Shown in pieces: positions 26,101 through 37,668 of a DNA stretch of 64,000 nt; position 1 is the stretch's first letter; the number at the start of each line of letters is the position of its first letter. Source of the stretch: Aurelia coerulea (taxonomy: Eukaryota > Cnidaria > Scyphozoa > Semaeostomeae > Ulmaridae); NCBI GenBank assembly GCA_039566865.1, contig CM076955.1:22655001-22719000 (forward strand), written 5' to 3'. The notes beneath the pieces were generated by a model. The model saw only the letters and a list, made by a program, of their open reading frames with translations. It was not told where the DNA came from and did no database searches. Both the position numbers and the translations under genes were made by a program.

Positions 26101-28701
26101 ATTTATTTCTTTCATGTGCTTTTACCATTTCTACCATGTCCCAATGCTTGCTTTCTCCTTCTGGCCATATGAAATCGTTCAGCTCTGCTTTATTGGTAGC
26201 TCATTGGTAGACCCTTTCAGAATATGGCATTTCAAAACAGCAGCTAATTGCCTTATTTTGAGAACAGAAAGAGTTTCGCTCTGCACATGTTACTAAAAGA
26301 GATACGTGAACTTTCGTCAACAATCACTTTTGTTTCAATGCCTCTTTTAGTTACGATTTACTTCCTAAGGGGACTTGCAGCCTTTTGCATCAAACTGAAA
26401 ACTGTTTATGAAGAATCTATTCATTAATTCCTTTAGTTGTTTTGTTTTGATCTTTGCGGTGCAAAAATTGTGAAGATTTCTTTTCTCGCCATCAGGAACT
26501 TCGAATGAAAATTGCAGAAGTAGTGAATGATTTTGGTATGCGGCCGAAAGCGGTTTTCCTTGTTTTCAAGTAAGTATTGAAATCTGTCTTTTTAATTTAG
26601 TAGCAGAGATTTGGGACGAACTTTATTTAATAATGTCTTCTAGTCCACGTTTACCCAAATGAAAAAGTTTGTTAGATTGTTACTATCGATTATTTATAAG
26701 AAAGAACTAATGTTAGTTTTAATAGCAAGTATTCAAATTTTCTTCTGTTTTCTGATCGAATATTCTTTTCCGTTTCAGACGGTTGGATAATTTAGAAGAA
26801 ACAATCAGAAGAAATGGGATTCAGATGTTGGTAGGCTTTTCAAAAAAATTGATAAATATTCAGCCATTGATATTCCGTTTAAGCATCTACAAATAATCAG
26901 ATAAGTCTGCAAGCTAGCTGCTAATGTTGTTTTCTTCGTGTGATTTAAAATACTCTATCTAAAATAACAGCAAAGTAGATTTTACAAACATTGATAAAAG
27001 CTGTACTATTTCAAATGCTCCGCAACATCAATTTCTTTATGAAATTTCACATTGTTGGGGATAGTCCGAATTCACCGGTTAACTTTTGGCACAGTGAATT
27101 CCCTTCCCTTAGGTGTGGAAATAGCCGATAAGCCACTTGAATACCAGAGTTCGGATGATGAAATATTTTTGCTGACTTCAAGCCAAAGATATAAAGTGCC
27201 AAATGTTTCGATAAGTATCCAGAAAAATTAGATTTTTTTTAGACAATATTCGGGAGTTAATCGCTGAACAACGGAATGCATTTGCTAAATAACTGGTTTC
27301 CAAAATTGCAATATCCGAATGCTAAATTGCAGATAAAATTAATTGTCGGTAGAATTTGGTTTGGGTAACAAATAACTTACCGATCAATTCGTAAGATTAA
27401 ACAATTTACACGTACAAGAGGTTTAAACAATTACATTCTTGCATGAATAAATAAAGATTATTTTTATAGACATCACTACGAATGAAAGGGGAGAGAGAAT
27501 TGAAAACCTTATTGGATATAGTTGAATTGGATTCAAGTATTTACGTTCGAATTCAGGTATGACAGCTCGATCTTCATTGTTCTCATCATTTGTTTTAATT
27601 TTCATTTGACACCATTGATATTTTCTATGGAATTTGTGAAGATATAAAATTACCAAATATGTGTTGAGCTTTGGAAGACTAAAAGACCTTGGTTCTTAAA
27701 TATTTGGAGTTTACTTAATTTCTATAAAGACATGAAATGAAATGAAATGAAATGAAATGAAATGAAATGAAATGAAATGGTGTTCGTTTGATGTAGGAAG
27801 TAGCTTGACAAGGATTTTCATAGAATTCTTCCTTTAGTGGGCGTAACAACTTTCCAATTTGCCATAGAAATTGCCTGCAAGTAGACCCATCGAGGCTACC
27901 ATACAAACTGCTCCACGGATGGACAATAGAGAATATACATATAGGCATCCTGACAATAGACAATAACTTATTACCAAGATGCAATCGTTCCATAACAGAA
28001 TTCCTACAGAATCGTCAAAGATTCGAAATGAGAGCACCGAGCATCATGGGAAAAGTTCCTTGCAGCTATCTTAGCGTAATTGTCTATTGCTATATACGGC
28101 TATATACAACAACTACTTTTTGCTAAAAAAGGTTCTAGGCTTTTATCAAGTCAAATTTCCAAAATTTCTATTAATACGTTAAATTTGTTAAATCGTTTGC
28201 AAAGATAAAGTAGATATCTGTCATTCCTTCCTTTCTTTCTGCATTTAATATTTCAAATAATTGTTGAAGCAAGTATATATTGTGTTATAGGCGATTCGTG
28301 CATTCGAAATATTAAAATGGGTCGATCCTAGAGTTATCAGAAGTTTACAAGAACGTGAAAAAGGAGATGGTGTTCTTGCAAAGTAAGTATCTTGTGCAGT
28401 TTCTCGTTTTCATATGATTCTCTCATTAAAGACCAATCACCAACCACAATCCTTTGCGTCCTGAATGAAAGACAACGAATAGGATCATGGGTATTCTTTA
28501 AGTTCATTTAAAAAGCCACTTGTTAAGATTCTCGTAGTTTCAAATTGAGGTCGTCCCTTTTTGCTCATGTAAATCGCCCTCTACTTGTAAAAAACAAATA
28601 TTCTTAATTTATTTTTTAATCTTTCAGTAATCACAAATCAATTTTTCTGTTCTAGGGAAGCAGGCGATGTTTTGGCAAAACTCAAACTGTCTGCAATATG
28701 A
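14150..28701 (+). CDS. Coiled-coil and HEAT-repeat protein, HEATR4-like
   Basis: Twenty-eight exons: 14150-14230, 14408-14482, 14861-14935, 15142-15216, 15546-15653, 15836-16097, 16868-17053, 17323-17385, 17776-17849, 18463-18589, 19044-19192, 19811-19921, 20258-20298, 20452-20498, 20985-21067, 22269-22331, 22981-23037, 23645-23705, 23876-23926, 24059-24129, 24396-24572, 24929-25021, 25515-25551, 26009-26088, 26496-26569, 26779-26830, 28291-28382 and 28656-28701. All phases agree and give 836 aa. Residues 1-225 are charged and helical (KIQELLEKLHNK, RLDLEKALKMNKN), with an acidic DDDYDDDD stretch. The middle has EYWRSDHHRFEWTNFM and NPFPSGLMRWKLDRDL. From about 520 there are tandem HEAT-type helices (EVSLALGHLCVADPNARSHL, HRVAAAELLQIIG, LRMKIAEVVNDFG). 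HEATR4 is the closest family I can name; function is unknown. Reading through the GTGATT donor at 16098 instead ends the frame at 16117, so a short coiled-coil isoform or separate gene is possible. The exon 8 donor is ambiguous (17379 or 17385). Confidence 0.8.
16308..16720. mobile_element. Long-TIR MITE with 10-bp duplication (Mutator-like)
   Basis: Inverted arms of roughly 180 bp begin AAGGGGTCCAGGAATGTCAG on the left and are mirrored on the right. The arms include AACAGCTGTGTAATTTGATA and GTGTGCGGTCAGCCAGCTAT. GTGGTTGATG flanks both sides (16298-16307 and 16721-16730), a perfect 10-bp duplication. Long inverted repeats with 9-11 bp duplications are the Mutator-like pattern. No transposase frame is inside. 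It lies in intron 6 of the HEAT-repeat gene. Confidence 0.85.
19993..20110 (+). repeat. Possible tRNA-derived SINE fragment
   Basis: GTGGTGCAGTGATGC resembles a Pol III A box region. About 35 bp further on, TCGGGTTGACCCCACG resembles a B box and T-arm lacking one base. It is too degenerate to be a tRNA gene. A decayed tRNA-derived SINE in intron 12 of the HEAT-repeat gene is the best guess. Confidence 0.3.
21347..21489. repeat. Short inverted-repeat element
   Basis: AAAGGGAGTACAAAGACCAG at the left is mirrored by CTGGTCTTTGTGCTCCCTTT at the right with one mismatch over 20 bases. About 100 bp separate the arms. It is probably a small MITE in intron 15 of the HEAT-repeat gene. No clear target duplication was found. 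Confidence 0.55.
21680..22201. mobile_element. Foldback MITE, GCATAGGTTCC family, copy 1
   Basis: It begins GCATAGGTTCCAAATCTTTA and ends with the inverse. The flank TGGTTTTTTTA is present at both 21669-21679 and 22202-22212, an 11-bp duplication. The 522-bp body is imperfectly palindromic, with CTACCGTTGG in one arm and CCAACGGTAG in the other. A second copy in opposite orientation lies at 52155-52679. Long palindromic ends plus a 9-11 bp duplication suggest Mutator-type mobilisation (inference). Confidence 0.85.
22574..22832. repeat. Purine/pyrimidine-rich perfect-type hairpin
   Basis: Outer arms pair GTCCGAATTGTCCGGAAAAT with its inverse near 22790-22805. Inner arms pair GGAGGGGAGGAGAGAGAG with CTCTCTCCTCTCCTCCCC across an almost loop-free centre near 22692. 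The inner arm sequences AAATGCGAAACGGAAAATGA are repeated two or three times. It lies in intron 16 of the HEAT-repeat gene. Confidence 0.75.
24659..24706 (+). repeat. Dispersed intronic repeat, copy 2
   Basis: AAAAGAGTCTGCATCGAGTG and a following AT-rich stretch resemble the segments at 8626 and 60719. This copy is in intron 21 of the HEAT-repeat gene. Confidence 0.35.
27732..27780. repeat. Pentanucleotide (AAATG)n microsatellite
   Basis: About ten nearly perfect tandem copies of ATGAA/AAATG occur in the 1.46-kb intron 26 of the HEAT-repeat gene. The rest of that intron (26831-28290) shows nothing else I can name. Confidence 0.95.
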
Positions 28702-28933
28702 AATACAGATCTATCGAGGTGATTTGACAATATTGCTATAAAATTGATAAAATTGTATATATTGTAAGATATAAAAGTATTGTATAGCTATTTTCATACC
28801 AAGACTACATTAAAAAATCACTAAACAGAAATAGTTTTGATATTTACTTGAAACATTTTTGTAGCAATACTTTCATGAAGATCGAGCCACATTCGTAAGA
28901 CTGTTCTCTGAATGTTGCTTCAGCTTGAAGTGT

Positions 28934-31900
28934 TCAGTTTATTGTCTGGGTTTCATTTTTCATGACGTTATCTTCATCCTTAATCGATGTCTTTTCAAGG
29001 GACATCAGTAAAGTCTCCTTGCTTAATGTAAATGCAATCAAAAGCTGGAACACAAACACCAATCCCCAGACCAGCGGATATAGCCAATTTATGGTTGATG
29101 AAACAATCGTTGCACCTAAGAACGCAGTCGTCATTCCGGGGATGGCAATTACGATGTTAATCCATGACATCATCATACTGCGCAGTTGAGTTGGGTATAA
29201 TTCAGGCGTGTATGTTTCCAACACAGAATAGATTGGTACCATGAAAAAATATGTAATTACAGCCAAAACAGAAATCGCTATTTCAGTCTGTAAAAAAGCC
29301 GATAACATTAAAGATATGATTGAACCAAAACTAAAACATCTTAGCGTAAATATTCGACCAAACCTTGGATTGTCAATCATCAGAATAACGAGAAAGAGGC
29401 CGGGAAGTTCTGCACAAATGCAAACAAAAATATCAAAATAAACAGGAGCGCCAAATTTGGTCAAATATTTTGGAAAGAACACAGTCACACCCCAATAGCC
29501 AGTTGATTGAAGGAACCAGATAGCCGACAGCTGTATGGTTTGAATGATGTGACTTCGCTGAAACAGATTGAAAAATTGGCTTGGTTTTTCTTTCTCTGAT
29601 GTGACAATTTTCACTCCTTCCAAAATACCATCTTTTTTGTTTTGGTTCGCCATCCTCTCCAAAATCTCCATTGCCTTGTTGTGCTTTCCAACGGAAAGCA
29701 AAAACCTTGGTGATTCAGCATTTATGAAAATACGAGCGATAAAAACAGCGAAAATTGGAATAACACAAAGGAGAAGAAATAATTGCCAATGATTTGTTTC
29801 AATGAGAATCCAAGCAAGACCAGCAGTATATGCCACACCCAATGCACCACAGAATGTTATTGTCACCATAAATTGGCCACGATGTTCCACGGGAAGAAAT
29901 TCCAATAACAAAACGAAGTCAACAGCAAAGATACCACCGATACCAAATGATACCATGGATCTACAAAACAAAGAAAGAATCTTACTGTAAGTATGACTTA
30001 TGCACAAACTTTCAAGATACTTATTTGTCCCTTGAACTGGGTCAATCTTTGGTGATCCCTTGCTTGCTTGAAACATAAGATCCTTTTGGATGATTACAAA
30101 GTCTGTCCTGAGCTAAGCAAGCATAAGAATATCTGCATATTGATTTCTTCACAACTCCAAATGATCGTTGATGCTGTTTTTAGCTACAGTCAGAGAGATG
30201 AGTGTTGCTGCTAAAGTCGTCTTCAATGTAAAGTCAAGCCCGTATAAGGATAAGAATCGCATGAAAAGCAATATTTTGATATTTACGTCAAGCGAGGATG
30301 ATACGCAAAAAATCAAAAGTCATTACCCCTAGTTTTTTTTAGTTCGCGCATTTAACTATTGGTGGATCTTTCTCAAATTAGATGTCATGTGAGATTTACC
30401 ATAACGCAAACTTGCTTATGCAGAGCCCTACAGAACGTTTCAATTGTTGCTATTCGCAGGCGTCTAATTTGGGGCAAGCGGTCACGAAGATAACCTCTGT
30501 GCAATTTGCTGGGATTCTGCACCTTTCCTCTCCACTTCACCTGCGACGTTTGCATCTGTAGCTGTATTAGAGGGGGGTCCCTCTACCTTTGGTGACGCTG
30601 CGAGTGATAGCCTCTGTGCAGGCCGCCGGTTACATCATCCTCTAAAGTTGACTTATTTGCATAGTGAATACTATCAATGAGCGGCTAATGATGAGTTCGT
30701 TCTAGAAAACGATTGTTTTAACATAATTAAGCTGCTAATGAAGTCAAGAACGTGCCAATTCTGGTTAAATTTGTTATTGCGTCAGGGTAAACATCTTGGT
30801 GATTTATCCATCTTATGGTGTCAAATCTGTCTAAGATGAAATTTGCCGACGTCAAATTTTTCTATCGGATCGCGAGAAACTTCTGTCTTGTGTGCGCTTT
30901 CTGTGCGCTTTCTGTGCGCTTTCTTTATTTCAGTCGCAATTAGCAGAGATAAAACGTTAATCAATTGCTTTAACGAGCGTGACGGAAGTGGGTTACTTTC
31001 TTTCTGACTGACTGACATCGAAGCCCCTTCTTAGATTACAAAGGACTTTGTAATCAAAAATGGCAATAACATCACATAATTTCACGGAGAAGATTGCCTT
31101 TTCTTGTTTCAATTTATCGTTACAAATTAAAGTTAATCGACAAATCGGCTAGCGGGCTACCCTCTGTAAATACGCTAAAAAACGCCCATAAACCTAACCT
31201 ATTGTTTCTGGAGACAAGTGTCAAAGTTGCCAAGTATAATGAATTATATTTCTAACTTGGCCCGGGCCAGCCTCAACTATGTCTATTCCTTTTAAAGCAC
31301 GGGGGGGGGGGGGTTCTTGGCTAAATTTGGGTAGGGGTCTGCCGCGAGTATATTCAAAATAGTACCATTGGCTAGACTAATTTTTGCGAAAATGGTACCC
31401 TTGGCTAGACAAATTTTGACCAATTTTGACCATTCTCTGGACCAATATTGTCAAATTTGTACCCTATGATATCATGACCGTTCGCTGGACCAATATTGTC
31501 AAAAAACATAAGATCCTTTTGGATGATTACAAAGTCCGTCCTGAGCTAAGCAAGCATAAGAAAGTCTGAAAATTGATTTCTTCACAACCCCAAATGATCG
31601 TTGATGCTGTTTTTAGCTACAGTCAGAGCGATGAGTGTTGCTGCTAAAGTCGCCTTCAATAGAAAATCAAGCGCCTTGTATGTCTCAAATTAGATGTCAT
31701 GTGAGATTTACGATAATGCAAATTTAGTTATGTTTATGCAGAACCCTGCAGAACGTTTCTATTCGCGGGCATCTATAGTTTGAGATGCCTTCCCCAGTCA
31801 ATGGGGCCATTGTTTGCTGGGATTCTGCACCTTCCTCTCAACTTCACTTGCGACGTTTGCATCCGTAGCTGTGTAGGAGGACGGTCCTTCTACCTTCGGT

Positions 31901-33080
31901 GATGCTGCGAATGCTAGCCTCTGTGCAGGCCGCCGGTTACATCATCCTCCAAGGTTGACTTATTTGCATAATGAATACTATCAATAAGTGGCTAATGATG
32001 CGTTCGTTCTAGAAAACGATTGTTTTAACATCATTAAGCTGCTAATGAAGTCAAGAACGTGCCAATTCTGAGTAAATTTGTTGTTGTGCCAGGGTAAACA
32101 TCATGGTGATTTATCCATCTTACGGTGTCACAGCTGTCTAACATGAAATAAGCCGACGTCAAATGTTGCTATAGGATCGCGAGAAACTTCTGTCTTGTAC
32201 GCGCTTTCTGTGCGCTTTCTTTATTTCAGTGCCAATTAGCAGAGATAAAACGCTAATCAATTGTCTTAACGAGCGTGACGGACTTTCTTTCTTTCTTTCT
32301 TTCTTTCTTTCTGACTTTCTGACTTTCTGACTGACCTGGAGCCCCCTCTTAGATTACAAAGTTGGACTTTGTAATCAATGATACCCTTGGCTAGACCGTT
32401 GCTAGGTGAAAAGTGCAAAAAAGTATACCCTTGGCTGGACTAGAAGTCCGAAAAAGTATGCCCTTCGTCGTGGCACATCCCCAGGTACCTTTACTATAGA
32501 AGAACCCCCCCCCCCCGTTTTAAAGTTACTGATGCAATTTATCTTGTTGGTAGAAAACAGGAAATTTTACCTTTTTAAGGGCAAAACGCCTAAACAGAAA
32601 AGTTCAATTTCAATTGTAGATGTAAAAAACCATGCTTGTTAACAAAAGTATCCATTCTTCATTAAAAAGAGGACACTCATCTTCTGCAGTTAATGTTCAG
32701 TTCTTTTCTCACCTCAGCAGAACAAAGATCCAGAAACTTGGTGCGAAAGCTGAAGCAAGACCAAAAATAGCAGATATGCCAATTGATATGATGAAGGGTT
32801 TCTGTCTCCCCTGTTTATCACTCCACAAACCAAATAAAAATCCACCAACTACGCCAGCCAATGATTTCGTAAATGGCAGCCAACAGAATTCATCATTGCC
32901 TATGTTCCATTTATTATGAATTGGGACTTGGCTGAAGACAAACACAAGCATTTCAGAACACGATGCTAAATATCCTCCAGCACATAATAGAATTAAAAGG
33001 TATTGTGCTTTTCCAATTCCTATCCTCGAAATCGCTTCTTCTACAGGTATTTCCTCGCAATGGTCTTTTCCTACGTCCAT
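28934..33080 (-). CDS. SVOP/SV2-like major facilitator transporter
   Basis: Two minus-strand exons, 33080-32713 and 29960-28934, join in phase (LLR|SMVSFG) to give 464 aa with 12 predicted transmembrane segments. The start is MDVGKDHCEE; the upstream in-frame triplet at 33101 is GTG, not ATG. The MFS loop 2-3 motif is visible as GGFLFGLWSDKQGRQKP. After TM6 comes the sugar-transporter-type ESPRFL signature. TM10 is followed by YTPELYPTQLRS, also typical of SV2/SVOP and organic-ion transporters. The protein should sit in a plasma or vesicle membrane; the substrate cannot be read. Human SVOP is 548 aa, so loops or termini are shorter here. The 2.75-kb intron holds a duplicated segment and a transposon. 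The gene converges on the HEAT-repeat gene with 232 bp between stops. Confidence 0.85.
30073..31057. repeat. Duplicated segment, copy A
   Basis: From ACATAAGATCCTTTTGGATG to TTAGATTACAAAGGACTTTG this segment matches 31506-32377 in the same orientation with scattered substitutions and indels. Shared blocks include GGCCGCCGGTTACATCATCC and AGAAAACGATTGTTTTAACA. Both lie in the intron of the SVOP-like gene. No coding potential is apparent. Confidence 0.85.
31298..32517. mobile_element. 8-bp-TSD element carrying duplicated segment B
   Basis: The ends are a G-run followed by TTCTT on the left (CACGGGG...GGTTCTT) and AAGAACCCC...CCCG on the right. TTTTAAAG lies directly outside both ends (31290-31297 and 32518-32525), a perfect 8-bp duplication. 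Inside each end are repeats of ACCCTTGGCTAGAC. The core (31506-32377) is a diverged copy of 30073-31057. A CTTT/CTGACTTT microsatellite is at about 32283-32332. No transposase frame is present. Confidence 0.8.
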
Positions 33081-34690
33081 ATTTGTAATATTTTTATTCA
33101 CATTTGAAGCAGAGCAAGATCTGAATGAAGGTCTGAATCATTGAAAGTCTGAAAGGAAGAAAGAAAAAAAATGAAAGTACATGCAAAAATGATGATGATT
33201 TTCGTCCTCCAAAATATTCAAAGATCCCAAGCCACGAAATATGTGGTAGTAAGTTTGATCATAGATAATAATAGAAGAAATGGTTAGATGTACTCTATGG
33301 GGTGTTGTTCGTCTTATCTTATCGCGATCAAAATTCTTTATTACTTTTAAGCCGATATGTCGATCACATCACATCACATGATTCACTTGCCCTAAGTCTA
33401 TTTCGTCTGGAAACGAATGTTATTTTGAGACAGACTTATATTACAATGGACGAAATGGGCTTGGGGCAATTTCTACTTAAAATTTCATCTAACAACAATT
33501 TACGATGGAAAAGAACAAATGACTTCACAAGTTCTTACCATCATCAAATTCGTTTATCCATGACAGACAGTTGTCATTTGGTTGGTCTTCCTCAAGTACA
33601 ATTGCAAAAACCCGGCGTTTTATGGATGCGCCTACAACGCGGCCTAAAAATGTTTCACTTCCTTGTCTGGTCTTTGTTTGTTTGTGGTGGAAAAATAACG
33701 CAAGCCTCGTCTCCAATAGGAGTCGGATACAAAATGTTTAATTTTAGGGCCTAAATTTCAATTGACAGATTGATATTACCACAGAAAGACCTAATAAAGA
33801 CATTTGAGTTCAGGTGGAAAGCTCAATTTCGCAAGAAGTTTGGATACTGATAGCTCAGTCGCGCATGTTTAAAGTCTTTATGAAGGTGACGCATCTATCA
33901 AAAGAAAGAGGTAGGAATTATCCATCAGTGATTTGATTTGGGCCCAAATTTATAAGAAATATGTATGACTGTTCCAAAACCCAAATGAAACTCAACTGCA
34001 TAAATTAGAATTAGGAACTGAATGCCAATCGAAGATGAACAATCTCCTCTGTGACTTTGCATGCAAACACATGTATGTTATTGGCGTTGATAATACCTTT
34101 TTTGTTTGTTTGTGGCGGCTTCTTGTCTTGGGACGTTCCATTTATAAAAAGCATACCCCCGGGACGGAAGATTTTTGAAAAAAGGAAAACCCCATGGATT
34201 TACATAAAATTTTTACATTAAAGCCCCTGGATTTACATGCTTTTTTACGAAAACACCCTTGGATTTTTTACTAAAACAGTAGTAACATGGGGACGGAAGA
34301 CTGGAATTTTCTACCCAGGTGGTTGGATTTACAGTTACTCCAATTTAACCCTCAGATTTTACTCAGTTATTTCAAGTCACCCCTTGGATTTCTTCTTCCG
34401 ACCCCTTTTTGTCACTTTGTAACCCCTCGGATTCGCAAAAACTGAGAATATTTCTGACCCCCTTGGAATTACATCTTCCGACCGGGGTGTATGCTTATTA
34501 AATGGAATGTCCCCTTGTAAATCTTGCTCAAAAAGACAAATACCCTTTAAAATGCAAAATTTTTTATCATGATGAATCATGCAATACAAATTTTAATAAA
34601 AACTAAGTTGACACATGAGCATTATGACATGGCCAATGTCCCCACCCCACGCGTGTGGTATTTAAAAATTCTTTTTATTTCAGCATCATT
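33081..34690. other. Spacer between SVOP-like gene and MRPS24
   Basis: Apart from the inverted-repeat element at 34130-34513 I recognise no gene here. A 150-codon open frame at 33302-33754 resembles nothing and is probably chance. Both genes transcribe away from this interval, so their promoters should lie here. Confidence 0.5.
34130..34513. mobile_element. MITE with GGGACRTTCCATTT ends
   Basis: The left end reads GGGACGTTCCATTTATAAAA and the right end is its diverged inverse (TTATTAAATGGAATGTCCC). Inner matches include AAGCATAC and CGGAAGAT. The interior repeats variants of CCCCTTGGATTTAC several times. A CTTG on both sides could be a 4-bp duplication, but this is not decisive. Confidence 0.65.
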
Positions 34691-35947
34691 ATGTCAATGA
34701 ATGTGCTTCTTAGAAAAATTAATAAAAACAGTTGCATCTGGAATAATTGCATCATTAACAATTTAAGATGTGCATCCTCAAGACCAAGGAATAAAATCAA
34801 ATATTTTACAAAGAATGATGCCCCACCACATAGAGTTGGAGTAATAAAAAGTTGGGATTCAAAACATACAGGTAAATGCTTAATGATGTTATATCAAATT
34901 ACAAAAGAATGTGTTCTTGTAATGGCTGAATTATTTTGCTAAAAGAACAGCATCTAATCGCAGAACAAATGCATGAACTCAAATTTTAACTTCCAGGAAA
35001 AGGAAAAATTATGAGAGTTTTAGAACCCTGTCATAGCGCTGCATTAAAATGGGATTTATGCCAAAAGACCCTGAAGCCGGATCTCCACTAGGCGGAAAAT
35101 GTTGAGGTGGAAAAATTTCCAGCAATCTAATTGGCCAATTGAAATTGTCGCTGCGGAAAATGTTGAGCCGCGAAAAGTAGGAATACATTCCATTTTTTGC
35201 TGCTCAACATTTGTCCACAAGAAAATAACCAATAGAAATTGTTCATTTTCTGATGCAATTTCTGATGCAGACAGAGTGTAGATCATGTCTTGCTTTCCGC
35301 CAAGGAAAATCACTGCAAGAAAAATCCCCCGCCGCAACATTTTTGCGCCTGGTGGAGATTCGGCTTTACTCTGTTATTCTGATTGTCAAATATGATGTAA
35401 TTTTATCTTTGAATCCTTGTTTCAATTTTTTCTATGCTGCGAATAGACAGGTTTTCCTGCAGCTGCAGAAGTCATGAAAAATTTAGCTTGTGTAAAAAAG
35501 TCAGGTATGATATTAGAGGTAAACAATATTGTTAGAATTTCTTTCATTGTTTGGATATGTTTATAAAAGTAGGATTCCCTTGCTTAGTAAACAAACCATA
35601 TAAAGCTATCCCAAGTGTTCAAATGATAAGAAATAGTCATAGATTTATGCAAAATAGATGATTGCTTTTTTAAAATTTTAGGTGGGATTGAAGGCAGCCT
35701 TTGGGCTCATGACAGATTCATAGATGATGTGATGATAAGAAAATTCATTCAAGGTACTTTCTATGAAATGATTGTCTCAGACATAATTGTTAAAAGACGT
35801 TTAAACCAAATTATCATCAGTATTTTTGTAAATGCCAAAGGAACAACCGTTCATAAAGTTTATTTCCTTGTTGGCTTTGCTGAGAAAATGTTGAGTCATT
35901 TACTTGGATGTATTGTAAACATGGAAGTTATGTCTGTATCTAACTAG
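34691..35947 (+). CDS. MRPS24: Mitochondrial small-subunit ribosomal protein uS3m
   Basis: Two exons, 34691-34871 and 35682-35947, join in phase (HTG|GIEGS) and encode 148 aa; human MRPS24 has 167. The family protein is the metazoan uS3 counterpart in the mitochondrial ribosome small subunit. Matching segments are DAPPHRVGVIKSWDSKHTG, DVMIRKFIQGTF, IIVKRRLNQIIISIFV and KVYFLVGFAEKMLSHLL. The N-terminus (MSMNVLLRKINKNS) is basic, without acidic residues, and fits a mitochondrial presequence. A TTTATTTCAG acceptor lies just before the ATG at 34684, so there is either a 5'-UTR intron or a trans-splice acceptor. The intron carries a MITE. Confidence 0.88.
35076..35364. mobile_element. MITE in MRPS24 intron
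   Basis: GCCGGATCTCCACTAGGCGG at the left is mirrored by GCGCCTGGTGGAGATTCGGC at the right. Inner arms include GAAAATGTTG and CAACATTTT. The element is 289 bp, has no open frame of note, and no clear target duplication. Confidence 0.7.
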
Positions 35948-37668
35948 AATATTTTATCTACTTTAAAATAGCAATCTTGTGCTGTATGTGTGTATATACA
36001 TCTACTTCTGATACCAGTATGTCTTGTCACATGAATTTTTGGTACATTTTTGACAGATTTTACCTTGGGAAGCTTATGGCTTTGGCTCTTGAACTCATGA
36101 CCTTTTGCTTTTGATGGCAGAAAATATACGGAGTGAGCTGTTGAATCAATTCATTGTCTGAAAGTGTGGCTGATTGGTATCCAGTGGGTGTGGGTATATT
36201 ATCTGTTATCTAAACCAGGCACTCTATCTTTATAGAAGGAGGCTTGCCAAGTTGCCCACAACCAAATACTGATACAAATCACCTTAAAACCAATATCCTA
36301 ACCATTTTCTTGGCATTTATCATAAGATTTTTCTGGCCAGAATCAACTATCACCTTTCCAAAATTGGAACTTTTCTTGTTTTTTGAACCTCTGCAGAATG
36401 AACTGTAGAATTGTGGACAACAAAAACACATTTTTCGTGCAATTTCTTCTCTTTCAACTTATGTAATGAAATATCCAAATATTAAACAAATTATAAACCT
36501 ATGTATCTCAAAGATTAGATTTGTCACATAAAATTAAAGCATTTGTATAAAATATATCAGGTTTTCCTATTTGGTGCACACACAGCTTAAATACTTTGAT
36601 AGCCTAAATACACAGTACGGGAGTTGCACACATTAACATAACAAGAATTCTGCTAACAATTTTATAAGGAATTCTTTAGTCTGTAAAAAAATGTTTAACA
36701 AGAATTCCTAAGAACCCGAAAACATTCCCAACCATGTTAATGTGTGCAAGGCCTTTGCTGTAATTTGTGAAATTAAATCATTTAAAGCTAGATGCTTTTT
36801 TACATCCAACTAAATCTGAGTTGGAAATGAAAAACTAAAATATTTTTCAATAGATAAAATAAAATTTTATTCATTAGCCTTGTAATTGCTTTTTTCTTTT
36901 CAATAAGGTTTCCTTCTAATCTCTCAAATGTATATTTTTTAATTTAGTAATCATCATATTAATGTTTAATGCTAACTGTTCTCTTCTCATCTGAAACCTG
37001 GGGGCTACTTCCATGATGGTCTAACAGGGGGTCCAGTCGGTTTGAAGGTTTTACTAAATGGCTACCAAATGGCCCTATTTGTCAAACATATATATTACCA
37101 ATTGGGGTTATTCTGAGATTCCTGGCCAGTTATAAGGTATGCTCCTCCGAATGGCAATATGGTTGCTGCAGCAATAGTCATAACTAAATGTTGAAGTTTC
37201 TTGCTTAGTTCCATCAGAAAATTATCATAAATTGCAGAAACTTTCATTACTACATGCTACCAAATGACCCAATTTTAGGTACATGAATTATTTGGGGGTT
37301 TCTGTAAAACAATGCAACTATTTGAGGGTATTTTTCAAAAATTTGCTTTGGTCCTCTAACCCTGACTGGACCCCCTGTTTGGCCAGAATGGGAGCACCCC
37401 CTGGTCTGCAACTCAGAAGTCTCAGTTCTAAATTAATTGCCAAGAACTTATAGATTGATGCATCCAGTTCACTGATGAAAATAGAAATTTAAACACCATC
37501 GTTTTTGCCATCTATTTATAAATCGTTGCAAAAGCCATGTTGTTTGATTGTTTGCTGAGACCTTTATGATACTGTCGATCATCATACTGCAATTATTTCT
37601 TCTAGCCTGTCTGCAAATTTGGGACTTGATTGAACACCTACGATGATTGAACACGTATGATGATTGAA
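35948..37668. other. Spacer between MRPS24 and Ras-like gene
   Basis: This 1.7-kb AT-rich spacer contains the MITE at 36998-37404. I see no coding sequence otherwise. MRPS24 and the Ras-like gene converge here, so both 3' ends lie within it. Confidence 0.55.
36998..37404. mobile_element. 407-bp hAT-like MITE
   Basis: The left end CTGGGGGCTACTTCCAT and inner CAGGGGGTCCAGTCGG are mirrored on the right by CTGACTGGACCCCCTG and ATGGGAGCACCCCCTGG. Flanks TCTGAAAC (36990-36997) and TCTGCAAC (37405-37412) are an 8-bp duplication with one mismatch. Confidence 0.8.

Noticed and set aside
28966..29990. Plus-strand open frames of 60-75 codons across this interval
   Set aside because: They are antisense to the long transporter exon, which has clear family motifs.
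33081..33101. Upstream extension of the SVOP-like protein
   Set aside because: The triplet at the upstream end is GTG, not ATG; the first ATG is at 33080.
33302..33754. 150-codon plus-strand open frame
   Set aside because: No recognisable domain, unusual composition, no splice context, and it overlaps the presumed promoter side of the SVOP-like gene.
34997..35092. Possible middle exon of MRPS24 after a TTCCAG
   Set aside because: It reaches a stop and no in-phase donor fits. Exon 34691-34871 joins 35682 in phase and matches the family directly.
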